Below, one piece after another: positions 45,141-54,706 of a stretch of 64,000 bases of DNA. Both the position numbers and the translations under genes were made by a program. Positions within the stretch are counted from its first letter, which is position 1. Each line of letters starts with the position of its first letter. This DNA is from GWB2-37-7 sp942492835 (GTDB lineage Bacteria; Bacillota; Clostridia; Lutisporales; Lutisporaceae). The stretch spans positions 2,728,001 to 2,792,000 of the forward strand of contig OW818645.1 in NCBI GenBank assembly GCA_942492835.1, given 5' to 3'. Under the pieces are notes generated by a model, which did not search any database, was not told the origin of the DNA, and saw only the letters and a list, made by a program, of their open reading frames with translations.

Positions 45141-46658
45141 TCATCTTTTTTTGTTTATAGGGTCAATGTCTTTCGGCCTTTCTTTCATAGTGCTAATGGG
45201 AAATCTAAGCAGGCTATCAAATCGCTGAGTATCCTTGCTTCCTACGAAGGGGCTTAAATATGGTACCCCATAGCTTTCTAAATTGCACAACTGATGCAAA
45301 AGTAATGCAAATACTACAACCATGCCATAGATTCCTATAATGCACGAAGATATCGTTATTATGAATCTCCATAATCTTACAGCATTACTGAAGTCTTGAT
45401 TTGGCATTACAAAGCCTGCAATAGCTGTTATAGCAATAAAGATTACTGTGGAGGGAGATATCAGCTTGGCTTCCACTGCTGCTTGACCGACTACCAGAGC
45501 TCCTACTATAGATACAGTCTGACCAATAGTTTTGGGAAGCCTCAGACCTGCTTCTATCAGCAGTTCAAAAGCTCCTAGCATTAGGAGCACTTCAACAAAC
45601 ATAGGGAAAGGAACCCCCTGTTTGGCTGCTATAATGGAAAAGGTCAGCTCTGATGGTATCATTTCTTGATGGAAAGTAGTAATGCTCACATAAAAAGCTG
45701 GCAACAGCAGTGTGATAAACATTGAAAAAATGCGAATAATACGTATAATTGAGCTTATAATCCAATGCATAGAATAATCCTCAGGTGCTTGTAAAAACTG
45801 AAAAAAAGTGGCAGGTATTATATAAGCTATTGGTAAACCATCAATTAGTACCCCAACCCTTCCCTCCGCAATATTTGCACAGAATTTGTCTGGTCTTTCT
45901 GTTGATTGTATTTGAGGAAAGACAAAGGACTTTGCATCTACTAAGAATTCTTCTATGAAAGAGGAAGTCAAAACTATAGATATATCAATTTTATCCAGCC
46001 TCTCTCTTACCTTATTCACCAGTTCTGGGTTTGCTATGTTTTTTAGATATACAATACTTATAGGAGTTTTTGACTGCTTACCAACAATAGTTTCTTCAAT
46101 TACAAGATTAGGTGACTTTATTTTTCGCCTGCAGATGGAGGTATTTGTTCTAATGGTTTCTGTAAAAGTATCCTTTGATCCTTTGATTACATTTTCTACT
46201 GATGGTTCCTGAACTCCACGCTTATCATAGCCTTTCGTATCAAAGGTATATGCAAGCTGCTGTCTGTTAAAAATAATTACTGTACTACCTGTAATTAAAT
46301 CACTTAAAACATCAGTTATTGCTGTTCTCTTTTTTACATCTGCATAGTAAATTGTACCTTCATCAATTGCACTTATGACATCAGCCTCTGAACTGCAGGT
46401 TTTAAGTTTCTCTTCCTGCATAAGCGGCTTTATAATATAATCGCTGACATTCTGCATGTTAATCATACCGTCTATATAATACAGTGAAACCTCAAGGTTT
46501 CTGTTATTATGAATAAAAAGCTGTCTATGCACAAAGTCAGAGTTTGTACCCAATATGGCTTGAATATTTGCAGAATTTAACTCTATATTTTCATAGTCAA
46601 AGGTTTCTTCAAAGACCTTAGGATCTGCATTTTTATTGTAATTGTTATAATTGGACAT
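45141..46658 (-). CDS. gerAA: Spore germinant receptor subunit A (GerAA/GerKA)
   Basis: 505 residues. A large N-terminal cytoplasmic region (about 1-240; VSLYYIDGMINMQNVSDYII, GSTVIIFN) is followed by the conserved segment SPNLVIEETIVGKQSKTPIS, here starting SICRRKI, and a C-terminal membrane domain with about five helices (TERPDKFCANIAEGRVGVLI, then SELTFSIIAAKQGVPFP). GerA subunits form a germinant-gated ion channel. It is the first gene of the four-gene operon, with GGGAG ahead of the ATG. The presence of the operon shows an endospore former. Confidence 0.94.
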   Translation of the reverse strand: MSNYNNYNKNADPKVFEETFDYENIELNSANIQAILGTNSDFVHRQLFIHNNRNLEVSLYYIDGMINMQNVSDYIIKPLMQEEKLKTCSSEADVISAIDEGTIYYADVKKRTAITDVLSDLITGSTVIIFNRQQLAYTFDTKGYDKRGVQEPSVENVIKGSKDTFTETIRTNTSICRRKIKSPNLVIEETIVGKQSKTPISIVYLKNIANPELVNKVRERLDKIDISIVLTSSFIEEFLVDAKSFVFPQIQSTERPDKFCANIAEGRVGVLIDGLPIAYIIPATFFQFLQAPEDYSMHWIISSIIRIIRIFSMFITLLLPAFYVSITTFHQEMIPSELTFSIIAAKQGVPFPMFVEVLLMLGAFELLIEAGLRLPKTIGQTVSIVGALVVGQAAVEAKLISPSTVIFIAITAIAGFVMPNQDFSNAVRLWRFIITISSCIIGIYGMVVVFALLLHQLCNLESYGVPYLSPFVGSKDTQRFDSLLRFPISTMKERPKDIDPINKKR

Positions 46659-46819
46659 TGTGGCACTCTCCCATAATGATGTATTTAAGACTTAATCTAT
46701 AGCTTTACCAGATTAAGCTATATTATTAAAAAATATAGTTACTGCCTTTTTATAAAATTGTGTAGAATTTAAGAATCTTGTATAATGGACTAGATATTTA
46801 TAATAAAGGGCGTGAAAAA

Positions 46820-47053
46820 ATGCAGAAGCGAACTATAGTACCCGGTAAAAAATATAGACATTTCAAAGGTAATGAGTATTTGGTACTGTACATTGCCAAG
46901 CACTCTGAAACGTTGGAGGAGCTTGTTGTATATCAGGCTTTGTATGGAGAAATGGGAATCTGGGTAAGACCTCTTGAAATGTTTCTGGAGCAGGTTGAAG
47001 TTAATGGACATCTAGTAAGTAGATTTGAAGAAATTGAGGCTTCGCTCATCTAG
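46820..47053 (+). CDS. DUF1653 domain protein
   Basis: The 77-residue form from ATG 46820 is preferred; an in-frame ATG at 46778 adds 14 residues with no better site. The sequence (PGKKYRHFKGNEYLVLYIAK, then ELVVYQALYGEMGIWVRPLE) matches the small DUF1653 family, compact beta domains of unknown function. Transcribed divergently from gerAA; probably monocistronic. Confidence 0.8.
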   Translation: MQKRTIVPGKKYRHFKGNEYLVLYIAKHSETLEELVVYQALYGEMGIWVRPLEMFLEQVEVNGHLVSRFEEIEASLI

Positions 47054-47204
47054 ATTCCTCCGTTATGATTTACTCTTTAAGTTTATATTTTTATGTGATT
47101 TAGGTTACTGTGATTCCAATATATGAGTATATTATTGCCAGCATTCGTAATACTAATATTGAAAATTCACAGTTTTTAATGTATAAACGAAAGGAGAAAT
47201 AATA

Positions 47205-49118
47205 ATGGCAGAAACAATATGGGAAAAAGCAGAAGGACGTGTAAGCTATCACGATTCTGTTGAAGAAATGCTAGTAAGGATAAGAGAAGACGGTATGTCT
47301 AATGTATTTGACAGATGGATTACACAGGAGAAGATTCGCTGCAAATTTTGTCTTCAAGGATTAAGCTGTCAATTATGCTCACATGGACCATGCAGATGGA
47401 ATGAAGAAAAAGGAATTGACAAGGGTGTATGCGGAATTGGACCTGATGCAAACGCTATGAGAAAGCTTTTGATACAAAACACTTTAGGAGCAGGTACATA
47501 CAGCCATCATGCTTATGAGGCATTTAGAACCTTGAAGGCTATTGGAGAAGGTAAGACAACCTTCAAGATAAAGGATGAAAACAAGCTGAGATGGATGTGC
47601 GAAAAGCTTGGTATTGATACAAAGCAGGACAATAACAAAATGGCTGTTTTGCTTGCAGAACTGCTAGAACAGCAGCAAAATATAGGGATAGATGATAAAA
47701 ATTTGATGGTGGAAGCTTTTGCTCCCAAGAAAAGAAAAGAAGTATGGAAGAAGTTGAACATGTATCCAGCGGGAACAGTACATGAAGAGCAAAACTGTGT
47801 AGCAAGCTGTCTGACAAACGTAGATGGAGATTATGTATCACTTGCAACAAAGGCTCTTAGATTGGGCTTGGCTACAATATACAACTCGCAAATAGGACTT
47901 GAGATGGTTCAGGACATAATATTTGGAACTCCAATGCCCCATGAGGTTAATACAGATTTAGGAATAATTGATCCAGAGTATATAAACATAGTGTTTAATG
48001 GACACCAGCCTTGGGTAGGTGCTTTAACTATTGAAAAGCTTCAAGCATCAGAATATCAGCAAAAAGGAAAAGCAGCAGGAGCAAAGGGAATCCGAGTAAT
48101 AGGCTCCATAGAAACTGGTCAGGAGCTGTTGCAAAGATATCCAATGGATGATGTGTTTGTAGGACTAATGGGCAATTGGCTTTCAATTGAACCAATGCTA
48201 GCGACAGGCGGAATAGACGTTTTAGCAATGGAAGAAAACTGTTCACCACCTGCTATTGATATGTACGCAGAGAAATATCAGGTGACACTTGTAAGCATAA
48301 GCACAGTAATTGGAGTACCAGGTACACAGGAAAAGCTTCCATACTATCCAGCAGAAGCGGATAAGATGTCGGAGAGATTAATAGAGCATGGTATAGAAAA
48401 CTTCAAGAAACGCCACGGAAATATAAAACCAATGGTACCAAAACGAGTTCAAAAGGCTATAGCAGGTTTTTCTACAGAGGCTGTACTAGGTGCTCTCGGC
48501 AATAAGCTTGATCCCTTGGTTGAGGTTATAGCATCAGGCAAGCTAAAGGGTGTAGTAGCTTTGGCTAACTGCTCAACCTTAAGAAATGGACCTCAAGATT
48601 GGAACACTGTAAATCTAACTAAAGAATTAATTAAGAAAGATATACTTGTCGTCGCAGGTGGCTGTGGAAATCATGCACTTGAGGTAGCGGGACTATGTAG
48701 CCTAGAAGCTGCAAATATGGCAGGAGAAGGGCTTAAAGCTGTTTGTAATCTATTAAAGATTCCTCCAGTATTAAGCTTTGGAACCTGCACGGATACAGGA
48801 AGAATATCAATGCTTGTAACTGCCTTAGCTGATCATATGGATCTTGATATACCTGACCTTCCAATAGCGATTACTGCACCTGAGTGGATGGAGCAAAAAG
48901 CTACTATAGATGGAATCTTCGGAGTAGCATATGGTGCTTATACTCATCTGTCGCCTACTCCATTTCTTACAGGTGCTCCAAAGCTTGTGAAGCTTTTGAC
49001 AGAAGATGTAGAGGGCTTAACTGGGGGCAAGGTTGCATTGGGAGATGATCCTGTAGAAGTAGCAAACAATATCGAAGCACATATAATATCTAAGAGGAAG
49101 AAGTTAGGTTTAAACTAA
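47205..49118 (+). CDS. cooS: Anaerobic nickel carbon monoxide dehydrogenase, catalytic subunit
   Basis: 637 residues, the normal CooS length. The N-terminal cysteines CKFCLQGLSCQLCSHGPCRW (about residues 46-65) ligate the B and D iron-sulfur clusters. Segments GNHALEVAGLC and FGTCTDTGR near residues 485-530 belong to the nickel-iron C cluster that interconverts CO and CO2. RBS AAAGGAGAAAT precedes the ATG. No acetyl-CoA synthase or cooF/cooC genes are adjacent, so it is a stand-alone monofunctional enzyme, probably for CO oxidation or redox balancing in the cytoplasm. Confidence 0.96.
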   Translation: MAETIWEKAEGRVSYHDSVEEMLVRIREDGMSNVFDRWITQEKIRCKFCLQGLSCQLCSHGPCRWNEEKGIDKGVCGIGPDANAMRKLLIQNTLGAGTYSHHAYEAFRTLKAIGEGKTTFKIKDENKLRWMCEKLGIDTKQDNNKMAVLLAELLEQQQNIGIDDKNLMVEAFAPKKRKEVWKKLNMYPAGTVHEEQNCVASCLTNVDGDYVSLATKALRLGLATIYNSQIGLEMVQDIIFGTPMPHEVNTDLGIIDPEYINIVFNGHQPWVGALTIEKLQASEYQQKGKAAGAKGIRVIGSIETGQELLQRYPMDDVFVGLMGNWLSIEPMLATGGIDVLAMEENCSPPAIDMYAEKYQVTLVSISTVIGVPGTQEKLPYYPAEADKMSERLIEHGIENFKKRHGNIKPMVPKRVQKAIAGFSTEAVLGALGNKLDPLVEVIASGKLKGVVALANCSTLRNGPQDWNTVNLTKELIKKDILVVAGGCGNHALEVAGLCSLEAANMAGEGLKAVCNLLKIPPVLSFGTCTDTGRISMLVTALADHMDLDIPDLPIAITAPEWMEQKATIDGIFGVAYGAYTHLSPTPFLTGAPKLVKLLTEDVEGLTGGKVALGDDPVEVANNIEAHIISKRKKLGLN

Positions 49119-49126
49119 AAAGTAAA

Positions 49127-49179
49127 GGGGCTGTACCTTCAATGACATTTTAAGCCATGAAGGTATAGCTCTCTTTTTT
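49127..49179 (+). terminator. Rho-independent terminator of cooS
   Basis: GGGGCTGTACCTTCA pairs with TGAAGGTATAGCTCTC around a 16-base loop and is followed by TTTTTT. Confidence 0.85.
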
Positions 49180-49314
49180 GGCGAGATATAAAGAAAATTC
49201 TTGATTGTGGTTAGCATAGTTAGTATACTGATTATACACTTGGAAGTATTATTACAAGACAAAGGAAAGATACTTGCTAAGAATAATAGAAATTTGGACT
49301 AGCAATAAAGGAAA

Positions 49315-49332
49315 ATGTTTAGTGCAAAAGAT
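49315..49332 (+). promoter_or_regulatory. Shared 18-bp palindrome (one mismatch)
   Basis: ATGTTTAGTGCAAAAGAT ends 19 bases before the TTG start of the MATE gene and overlaps the region just upstream of its AAGAGGAGAG. One base of the right half-site differs (AAAGAT for AAACAT). Confidence 0.4.
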
Positions 49333-49351
49333 ATAAAGAGGAGAGATAATT

Positions 49352-50722
49352 TTGGATCGTTCAAAACAATTAGGAGAAGATAAGATATTAAGTCTTTTAA
49401 TAAGATTTTCTATACCTGCAATAATAGGTATGCTTGTAAATGGTTTATACAACATAGTAGATAGAATTTTTATAGGTAATGGGGTAGGTTCCTTAGGAAT
49501 AGCGGGAGCGGCTATAGGCTTTCCAATTATGCTAATACTTATGGCGTTTTCAATGCTTGTTGGTATAGGTGCAAATTCCTTAGTAGCTATAAGACTCGGA
49601 GAACAGAAAAAGGATGAAGCTGAGCAAATTATGGGTAATGCTTTAGTATTGCTAGTGGGATTAGCTATTATTATCTCAGCGTCAGGGTTAATATTTTTAA
49701 ATCCATTACTTAAACTATTTGGTGCAAGCGAGGAAGTGCTTCCATATGCAATTGAATATTTAAGAATTATTCTTTGGGGTGCAGTTTTTCAATCAGTGGG
49801 CATGGGTATGAATAACTTCATACGCTCAGAAGGAAATCCTAAGCTGGCTATGGTTACTATGCTGATTGGTGCAATTTTGAATGTAATTCTAGACTATGTA
49901 TTTATATTTATATTTGGATGGGGTATTGCTGGAGCAGCATATGCCACCATCTTTTCACAGGCTGTATCTGCTGCTTGGGTGCTTTACCATTTCATGAGCG
50001 GTAAAAGTGTACTGAAGCTATATACAAAGAATTTAGCACTTAAGCTAAGTATAGTAGGTAAGATTTTTGCTATTGGACTTGCACCTTTCCTGCTACAGGT
50101 TGCTGCCAGTGTATTAAATGCAATAATGAATAAAAGTCTTAATATTTACGGAGGAGATATAGCAATATCAGCAATGAGTGCAGTTTCAAGTATAGCAATG
50201 ATGTTTTTGATGCCTATTTTTGGGATTAATCAGGGAGCACAGCCTATAATAGGATATAACTATGGTGCAAAAAACTATGACCGAGTTAAGAATACACTTA
50301 AGCTTGCAATATTGGGTGCAACTTTATTAGTAGTGTTCGGTTTTGTTATAACACGGCTATACCCAGAGCAGCTTATAGCAGTATTCAATAGAGAGGATAA
50401 GGAGCTTATAGCGTTTGGTTCTCATGCACTTAAGGTATTCTTGATATTCATGCCGATAGTAGGTTTTCAGATAGTGTCGTCCAACTATTTTCAAGCTGTA
50501 GGCAAACCATTACAGGCAAGTTTATTAAGCTTATCAAGACAAGTGCTGATATTAATACCTGCCATGCTTATACTTCCAAGATTCTATGGACTTGAAGGGG
50601 TACTATATGCGGGACCACTTTCGGACTTAGTAGCCTCTTTGATAACAGGAGTTTTCCTGTTCTATGAATTAAGACATCTGGGAAATAAGCATAAAGAACG
50701 CAGTGATATGAATGAAGCATAG
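49352..50722 (+). CDS. MATE-family efflux transporter
   Basis: 456 residues starting at TTG 49352 after AAGAGGAGAG. Twelve membrane helices are predicted, with the MATE repeat halves starting at NGLYNIVDRIFIGNGVGSLG and at about residue 230. GINQGAQPIIGYNYGA in the second half is typical of NorM/DinF-like exporters driven by sodium or protons. The substrate is unknown. It could export drugs or the product of the cluster 12 kb upstream, but nothing ties it to that cluster. Confidence 0.93.
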   Translation: MDRSKQLGEDKILSLLIRFSIPAIIGMLVNGLYNIVDRIFIGNGVGSLGIAGAAIGFPIMLILMAFSMLVGIGANSLVAIRLGEQKKDEAEQIMGNALVLLVGLAIIISASGLIFLNPLLKLFGASEEVLPYAIEYLRIILWGAVFQSVGMGMNNFIRSEGNPKLAMVTMLIGAILNVILDYVFIFIFGWGIAGAAYATIFSQAVSAAWVLYHFMSGKSVLKLYTKNLALKLSIVGKIFAIGLAPFLLQVAASVLNAIMNKSLNIYGGDIAISAMSAVSSIAMMFLMPIFGINQGAQPIIGYNYGAKNYDRVKNTLKLAILGATLLVVFGFVITRLYPEQLIAVFNREDKELIAFGSHALKVFLIFMPIVGFQIVSSNYFQAVGKPLQASLLSLSRQVLILIPAMLILPRFYGLEGVLYAGPLSDLVASLITGVFLFYELRHLGNKHKERSDMNEA

Positions 50723-50763
50723 ATTTCTCATATAAGTCATAAAGTATGACAGGAGTGATAAAA

Positions 50764-51621
50764 ATGAAAAAGCTTTTATTGGCTTTAACAGTAATTATTT
50801 TACTTACTGGCTGTACAGATAATGGAACTGCTCAGGCAAAACAACTTTTTAAAATACCTGTTAAATCAATCAGCTTGATTAATGAACAGGGAAACACTAT
50901 AAAAGATAGAATTCAAACTCCTGCTGGCTTTGATAGGATGGCTGTAGAAGAGGATTCTTTTGGAGCTTATTTGAGAGACTTTCCACTAAAACCTCATGGT
51001 TCCACTGTGAAATATTATAACGGAAATATCAAGTCAACAGAGGTTTATGTTGCGGTTCTGGATATTGATACAGGCGATAAAGATCTTCAGCAGTGTGCAG
51101 ATGCAGTAATGCGCCTTAGAGCGGAGTACCTTTATCAAAATGGTGAGCATGACAAGATACACTTCGACTTTACAAATGGTTTTAGAGCAGATTATTCTAA
51201 ATGGAGAAGTGGAAATAGAATAGCTATAAATGGAAATAATACATCATGGGTTAAAAAGACCGATGCTGTTGATGATTATCAAAGCTTTAGAAAGTATCTA
51301 AATGTAGTTTTTGCTTATGCAGGGACTCTATCCTTGTCAAAGGAGCTAGAAGAGGTAGCTGTAGAAGATATGAAGATTGGGGACGTGTTCATAAAAGGCG
51401 GTTCTCCGGGGCATTGTGTTATAGTCGTTGATATGGCTGAAAACATGGAAACAGGTGAAAAGCTATTTATGTTAGCACAAAGCTACATGCCAGCACAGGA
51501 TATACATCTATTGAAGAACCCGCAAAATGATGATGGTAATCCATGGTATTCATTGAAACAAGGTGAGGCATTGGATACTCCTGAGTGGGATTTTAACTCA
51601 GAGCAGTTGATGAGGTTTTAA
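50764..51621 (+). CDS. DUF4846 lipoprotein
   Basis: 285 residues from ATG 50764, preceded by AGGAGTGATAA; the ATG at 50746 lies before that site. The signal ends in lipobox LLTGC (Cys about residue 17). The body carries DUF4846 blocks (FGAYLRDFPLKPHGSTVKYY, QCADAVMRLRAEYLY, GDVFIKGGSPGHCVIVVDMA). The family is extracellular and uncharacterised; the GSPGHCVI segment is reminiscent of a hydrolase active site but this is not established. Its last 58 codons recur as a fragment at 54419. Confidence 0.82.
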   Translation: MKKLLLALTVIILLTGCTDNGTAQAKQLFKIPVKSISLINEQGNTIKDRIQTPAGFDRMAVEEDSFGAYLRDFPLKPHGSTVKYYNGNIKSTEVYVAVLDIDTGDKDLQQCADAVMRLRAEYLYQNGEHDKIHFDFTNGFRADYSKWRSGNRIAINGNNTSWVKKTDAVDDYQSFRKYLNVVFAYAGTLSLSKELEEVAVEDMKIGDVFIKGGSPGHCVIVVDMAENMETGEKLFMLAQSYMPAQDIHLLKNPQNDDGNPWYSLKQGEALDTPEWDFNSEQLMRF

Positions 51622-51656
51622 TAAGGGCAGACCTGAGTGTCTGCCCTTATTAATTA
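51620..51656 (+). terminator. Rho-independent terminator
   Basis: Perfect stem AATAAGGGCAGAC / GTCTGCCCTTATT with loop CTGAGT, then AATTAAAT; directly at the DUF4846 stop codon. Confidence 0.85.
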
Positions 51657-51663
51657 AATAATA

Positions 51664-51714
51664 TTGACATAATATTATTGTATATGGTAAACTAGTTACA
51701 TAAATCCTATAGGA
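51664..51714 (+). promoter_or_regulatory. Promoter and candidate operator of the Rrf2 regulator
   Basis: TTGACA (51664-51669) and TAAACT (51688-51693, 18-bp spacer) form a plausible promoter. TCCTATAGGA at 51705-51714 is a perfect palindrome near the transcription start, resembling half-sites described for CymR-like Rrf2 regulators. Confidence 0.5.
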
Positions 51715-51729
51715 ATGATAGGTGATTAA

Positions 51730-52173
51730 ATGAAAATATCAACAAAAGGAAGATATGGTCTTAAGGCAATGATGGATATGGCTATATATTCTATGGGCGA
51801 ACCCTTGAACTTAAAAAGCATAGCGGAGAGACAAAATATGTCGGAGAAATATCTAGAGCATATTTTTTCTACCCTAAAAAAATCAGGACTAATAAAAAGT
51901 CTCAAAGGAACTCAAGGAGGCTACATGCTTGCTCATAATACAGATCATATTACCGTGGGCAATGTTATCCAAGCCTTAGAAGGAAAGCTGTCTACAGTAG
52001 AAGAGACTTCTTCAGAGCATGCTGAAGACATATTGGAGCAGTGTATAACCCAAAATGTTTGGCAAAAGATAGATGAAAGTGTGAACCAACTATTAGACAA
52101 CATCACACTAGAAGATATTACCACACAGTATAAAAGAATGAATGAAGACTCAGAATATATGTACTTCATTTAA
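51730..52173 (+). CDS. Rrf2-family regulator, CymR-like
   Basis: 147 residues starting MKISTKGRYGLKAMMDMA, the standard Rrf2 start. The winged helix includes LNLKSIAERQNMSEKYLEHI and GLIKSLKGTQGGYML. The three clustered cysteines that bind an iron-sulfur cluster in IscR are absent; only one Cys is seen, near residue 101. This favours the CymR type, which represses cysteine-uptake genes together with CysK. It lies 56 bases upstream of cysK, in line with that partnership. Confidence 0.88.
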   Translation: MKISTKGRYGLKAMMDMAIYSMGEPLNLKSIAERQNMSEKYLEHIFSTLKKSGLIKSLKGTQGGYMLAHNTDHITVGNVIQALEGKLSTVEETSSEHAEDILEQCITQNVWQKIDESVNQLLDNITLEDITTQYKRMNEDSEYMYFI

Positions 52174-52185
52174 AAATTTAATCAA

Positions 52186-52208
52186 ATACCTATTAAATAT
52201 ATAGGTAT
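52186..52208 (+). promoter_or_regulatory. Candidate operator ahead of cysK
   Basis: Inverted repeat ATACCTAT / ATAGGTAT with a 7-base spacer, immediately upstream of the cysK ribosome binding site. The CCTAT/ATAGG half-sites also occur in the palindrome before the Rrf2 gene, suggesting a common regulator. Confidence 0.4.
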
Positions 52209-52229
52209 AATATGCTTGGAGGAAAAAAT

Positions 52230-53165
52230 ATGAAGAATATTAAAAGAAGCTTAACAGAGCTTATAGGCAATACACCTATGCTAATGGTGGAAAACTACAA
52301 TAAAAAGTACAACCCTGATGCAACAATCATAACAAAGCTGGAATCCTTTAATCCAGGTGGCAGTGTGAAGGATAGAATAGGCTATGCTATGATTAAGGAT
52401 GCAGAGGAAAAGGGTTTGCTTAAGGGCGGTAGCGTTATAATAGAGCCGACTAGCGGTAACACTGGCATAGCACTTGCCTTTGTAGCTGCAACAAAAGGTT
52501 ATAGGATAATATTGACCATGCCTGAAACTATGAGTGTGGAAAGAAGAAGCTTACTTTCAGCCTTGGGAGCAGAGCTTGTGCTGACACCTGGAGCAGAGGG
52601 GATGAAGGGTGCAATAAGAAAAGCTGAGGAGCTGGCGGCAGAGATACCAAACTCCTATATACCACAACAGTTCAAAAATCCTGCGAACCCTGAATTTCAC
52701 AGAAAAACAACAGCAGAAGAGATATGGAGAGACACAGAGGGTAAGGTGGATATATTTGTAGCAGGGGTAGGAACAGGGGGCACAATAACAGGTGTAGGTG
52801 AAGTACTTAAGAAAAAAAATCCGAATATAAAGATAGTAGCCATCGAACCTGTGGACTCACCTGTGATATCTGGTGGCAATCCAGGACCTCACAAGCTCCA
52901 AGGCATAGGAGCAGGCTTTGTACCTGATGTATTGAATATAAAGGTAATAGATGAAATAATTCAAGTCAAGAGTGAGGATGCTTTTGATGCCTCAAGGAAG
53001 CTTGCTAAAACAGAGGGCTTGTTGGCAGGTATATCCTCAGGAGCGACACTGCATGCTGCTACAGAGCTGGCAAAAAGACCTGAGAACAAAGGAAAGAATA
53101 TTGTAGTAATACTTCCTGATACGGGAGAAAGATATCTTAGCACACAGCTATTTCAACTGAATTAG
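52230..53165 (+). CDS. cysK: Cysteine synthase (O-acetylserine sulfhydrylase)
   Basis: 311 residues from ATG 52230, seven bases after GGAGG; the in-frame ATG at 52212 precedes that site. Signature features: LIGNTPM near the start, the PLP lysine in GGSVKDRIGYAM (about residue 43), the PTSGNTGIALA substrate loop and GTGGTITGVGEVL. It makes cysteine from O-acetylserine and sulfide in the cytosol. Together with the Rrf2/CymR-like regulator it may form the CymR-CysK sensory complex known from other Firmicutes. A frameshifted copy lies at 56797. Confidence 0.95.
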   Translation: MKNIKRSLTELIGNTPMLMVENYNKKYNPDATIITKLESFNPGGSVKDRIGYAMIKDAEEKGLLKGGSVIIEPTSGNTGIALAFVAATKGYRIILTMPETMSVERRSLLSALGAELVLTPGAEGMKGAIRKAEELAAEIPNSYIPQQFKNPANPEFHRKTTAEEIWRDTEGKVDIFVAGVGTGGTITGVGEVLKKKNPNIKIVAIEPVDSPVISGGNPGPHKLQGIGAGFVPDVLNIKVIDEIIQVKSEDAFDASRKLAKTEGLLAGISSGATLHAATELAKRPENKGKNIVVILPDTGERYLSTQLFQLN

Positions 53166-53179
53166 AAATAACTAAATTA

Positions 53180-53235
53180 CACCCCTCACATCAATACAGC
53201 ATAATATACTATTGGTGTGAGGTGGTGTATTTTTA
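53180..53235 (+). terminator. cysK terminator (repeat family copy 1)
   Basis: CCTCACATCAATA / TATTGGTGTGAGG around CAGCATAATATAC, followed by TGGTGTATTTTTAT. Related hairpins are at 57759 and 59372. Confidence 0.85.
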
Positions 53236-53448
53236 TTGGTTACAATTATAATATGTTACATATCAGATGATGCAAATGCAACACCTATAACGGCCAAAAC
53301 CCCTTTATTGTCCTATACAAAAATTTATTTGAAAACGATAGATTGAAATTGTTCCAGATATAGTTTTGGAACATACAGGATTGTGTGATAAAATCAAAAT
53401 TAAAGAAATCCTTTTATATTACAGTGGGAAACAGGAAGGAATTAGCAG

Positions 53449-54318
53449 ATGCATTTTAAGGAAGCGAAAGCTATATTATCAGCTCAAAATGGAATGAATA
53501 TATATAGAGGTTGCACACATGGATGCATTTACTGTGATTCTAGAAGTAAATGTTATCACATAGATCACAAGTTTGAGGATATTGAAGTTAAAATAAACGC
53601 ACCATTGTTATTAGAAAATGCACTAAAGAGAAAAAGAAAAAAATGCATGATAGGAACAGGAAGTATGAGTGACCCCTACATACACTTAGAAGACTCACTT
53701 AAGCATACTAGGCACTGCTTGGAGATTATCGAAAGATATGGATTCGGACTAAGTATATTGACAAAATCAGATAGAATCCTTCGTGACCTTGATATATTAA
53801 AGAAAATTAATGAGAAGACAAAATGTGTCGTTCAAATGACACTTACAACATATGATGAAAAATTATGTAAACTTATAGAACCAAATGTTTCTACAAGTAG
53901 AGAGCGATTTGAAGTATTGAAAATAATGCAGGATAACGATATTCCTACAGTTGTATGGGCTGATCCAATTTTACCGTTTATAAATGATACCGCTGATAAT
54001 TTACGAGGAATATTAGATTATTGTATAAAGGCAAAGGTATATGGCATTATTTGCTTTGGAATGGGATTAACATTAAGGGAGGGTAATAGAGAATATTTTT
54101 ATAAAAATCTAGACCAGCACTTTCTAGGGTTGAAAGAGAAATATAAAAGAAAATATGGTTATTCTTATGAAATAATAAGTGATAATAATAAGGAATTGAT
54201 GAAGATTCTTTATGATGCGTGTAATGAAAATCATATTGTCTGCAATAGTGATAAAGTATTTAAATATTTACATGAATTTGAAGATAAAGAAGTAGGAGAA
54301 CAACTTAGCATGTTTTGA
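53449..54318 (+). CDS. Radical SAM protein of the SPL (spore photoproduct lyase-like) family
   Basis: 289 residues. The cluster motif RGCTHGCIYCDSR (CX3CX2C, about residues 21-33) is followed by IGTGSMSDPYIHLE and ILTKSDRILRDLDIL, the signature blocks of SPL/Rv2578c-like radical SAM proteins. These share the fold of spore photoproduct lyase, but their reactions are mostly unknown. RBS GGAAACAGGAAGGA lies upstream. It sits between a cysK terminator and a duplicated lipoprotein fragment, so it may have been inserted or trapped during duplication of the locus. Confidence 0.87.
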   Translation: MHFKEAKAILSAQNGMNIYRGCTHGCIYCDSRSKCYHIDHKFEDIEVKINAPLLLENALKRKRKKCMIGTGSMSDPYIHLEDSLKHTRHCLEIIERYGFGLSILTKSDRILRDLDILKKINEKTKCVVQMTLTTYDEKLCKLIEPNVSTSRERFEVLKIMQDNDIPTVVWADPILPFINDTADNLRGILDYCIKAKVYGIICFGMGLTLREGNREYFYKNLDQHFLGLKEKYKRKYGYSYEIISDNNKELMKILYDACNENHIVCNSDKVFKYLHEFEDKEVGEQLSMF

Positions 54319-54418
54319 AAATTTACTCGTAAAACAATAAAAAAGCTATTAAGAGGGAATTGATGCATCCCTTGTCAAGTGGATAACTATGGTGGCAGGC
54401 ACTACAAGGTTTGTACAT

Positions 54419-54595
54419 ATGGAAACAGGTGAAAAGCTATTTATGTTAGCGCAAAGCTACATGCCAGCACAGGATATACATCTATTGAAGAATCCGCAAA
54501 ATGATGATGGTAATCCATGGTACTCATTGAAACAAGGTGAGGCATTGGATACTCCTGAGTGGGATTTTAACTCAGAGCAGTTGATGAGATTTTAA
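54419..54595 (+). pseudogene. C-terminal fragment of a DUF4846 lipoprotein gene
   Basis: METGEKLFMLAQSYMPAQDI and the residues that follow are identical to the last 58 codons of the gene at 50764, up to the stop codon; a few silent base changes separate the two. The region before 54419 (AACTATGGTGGCAGGC) is unrelated to the original gene. It lacks signal and body and is a duplication remnant. Confidence 0.9.
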
Positions 54596-54706
54596 ACTGA
54601 AATACTAAAGGGATCGAATTTAACATTTTGATAGTAATTAAATAATACATTGAAATATTATACTCTATTGTGATATTATTGTAATTGCACAAGGAGGACA
54701 AATAAT

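Noticed and set aside
49352..50722. MATE transporter as dedicated exporter of the cluster product
   Set aside because: It lies 12 kb away behind unrelated operons with its own leader; nothing in the sequence connects it to the cluster.
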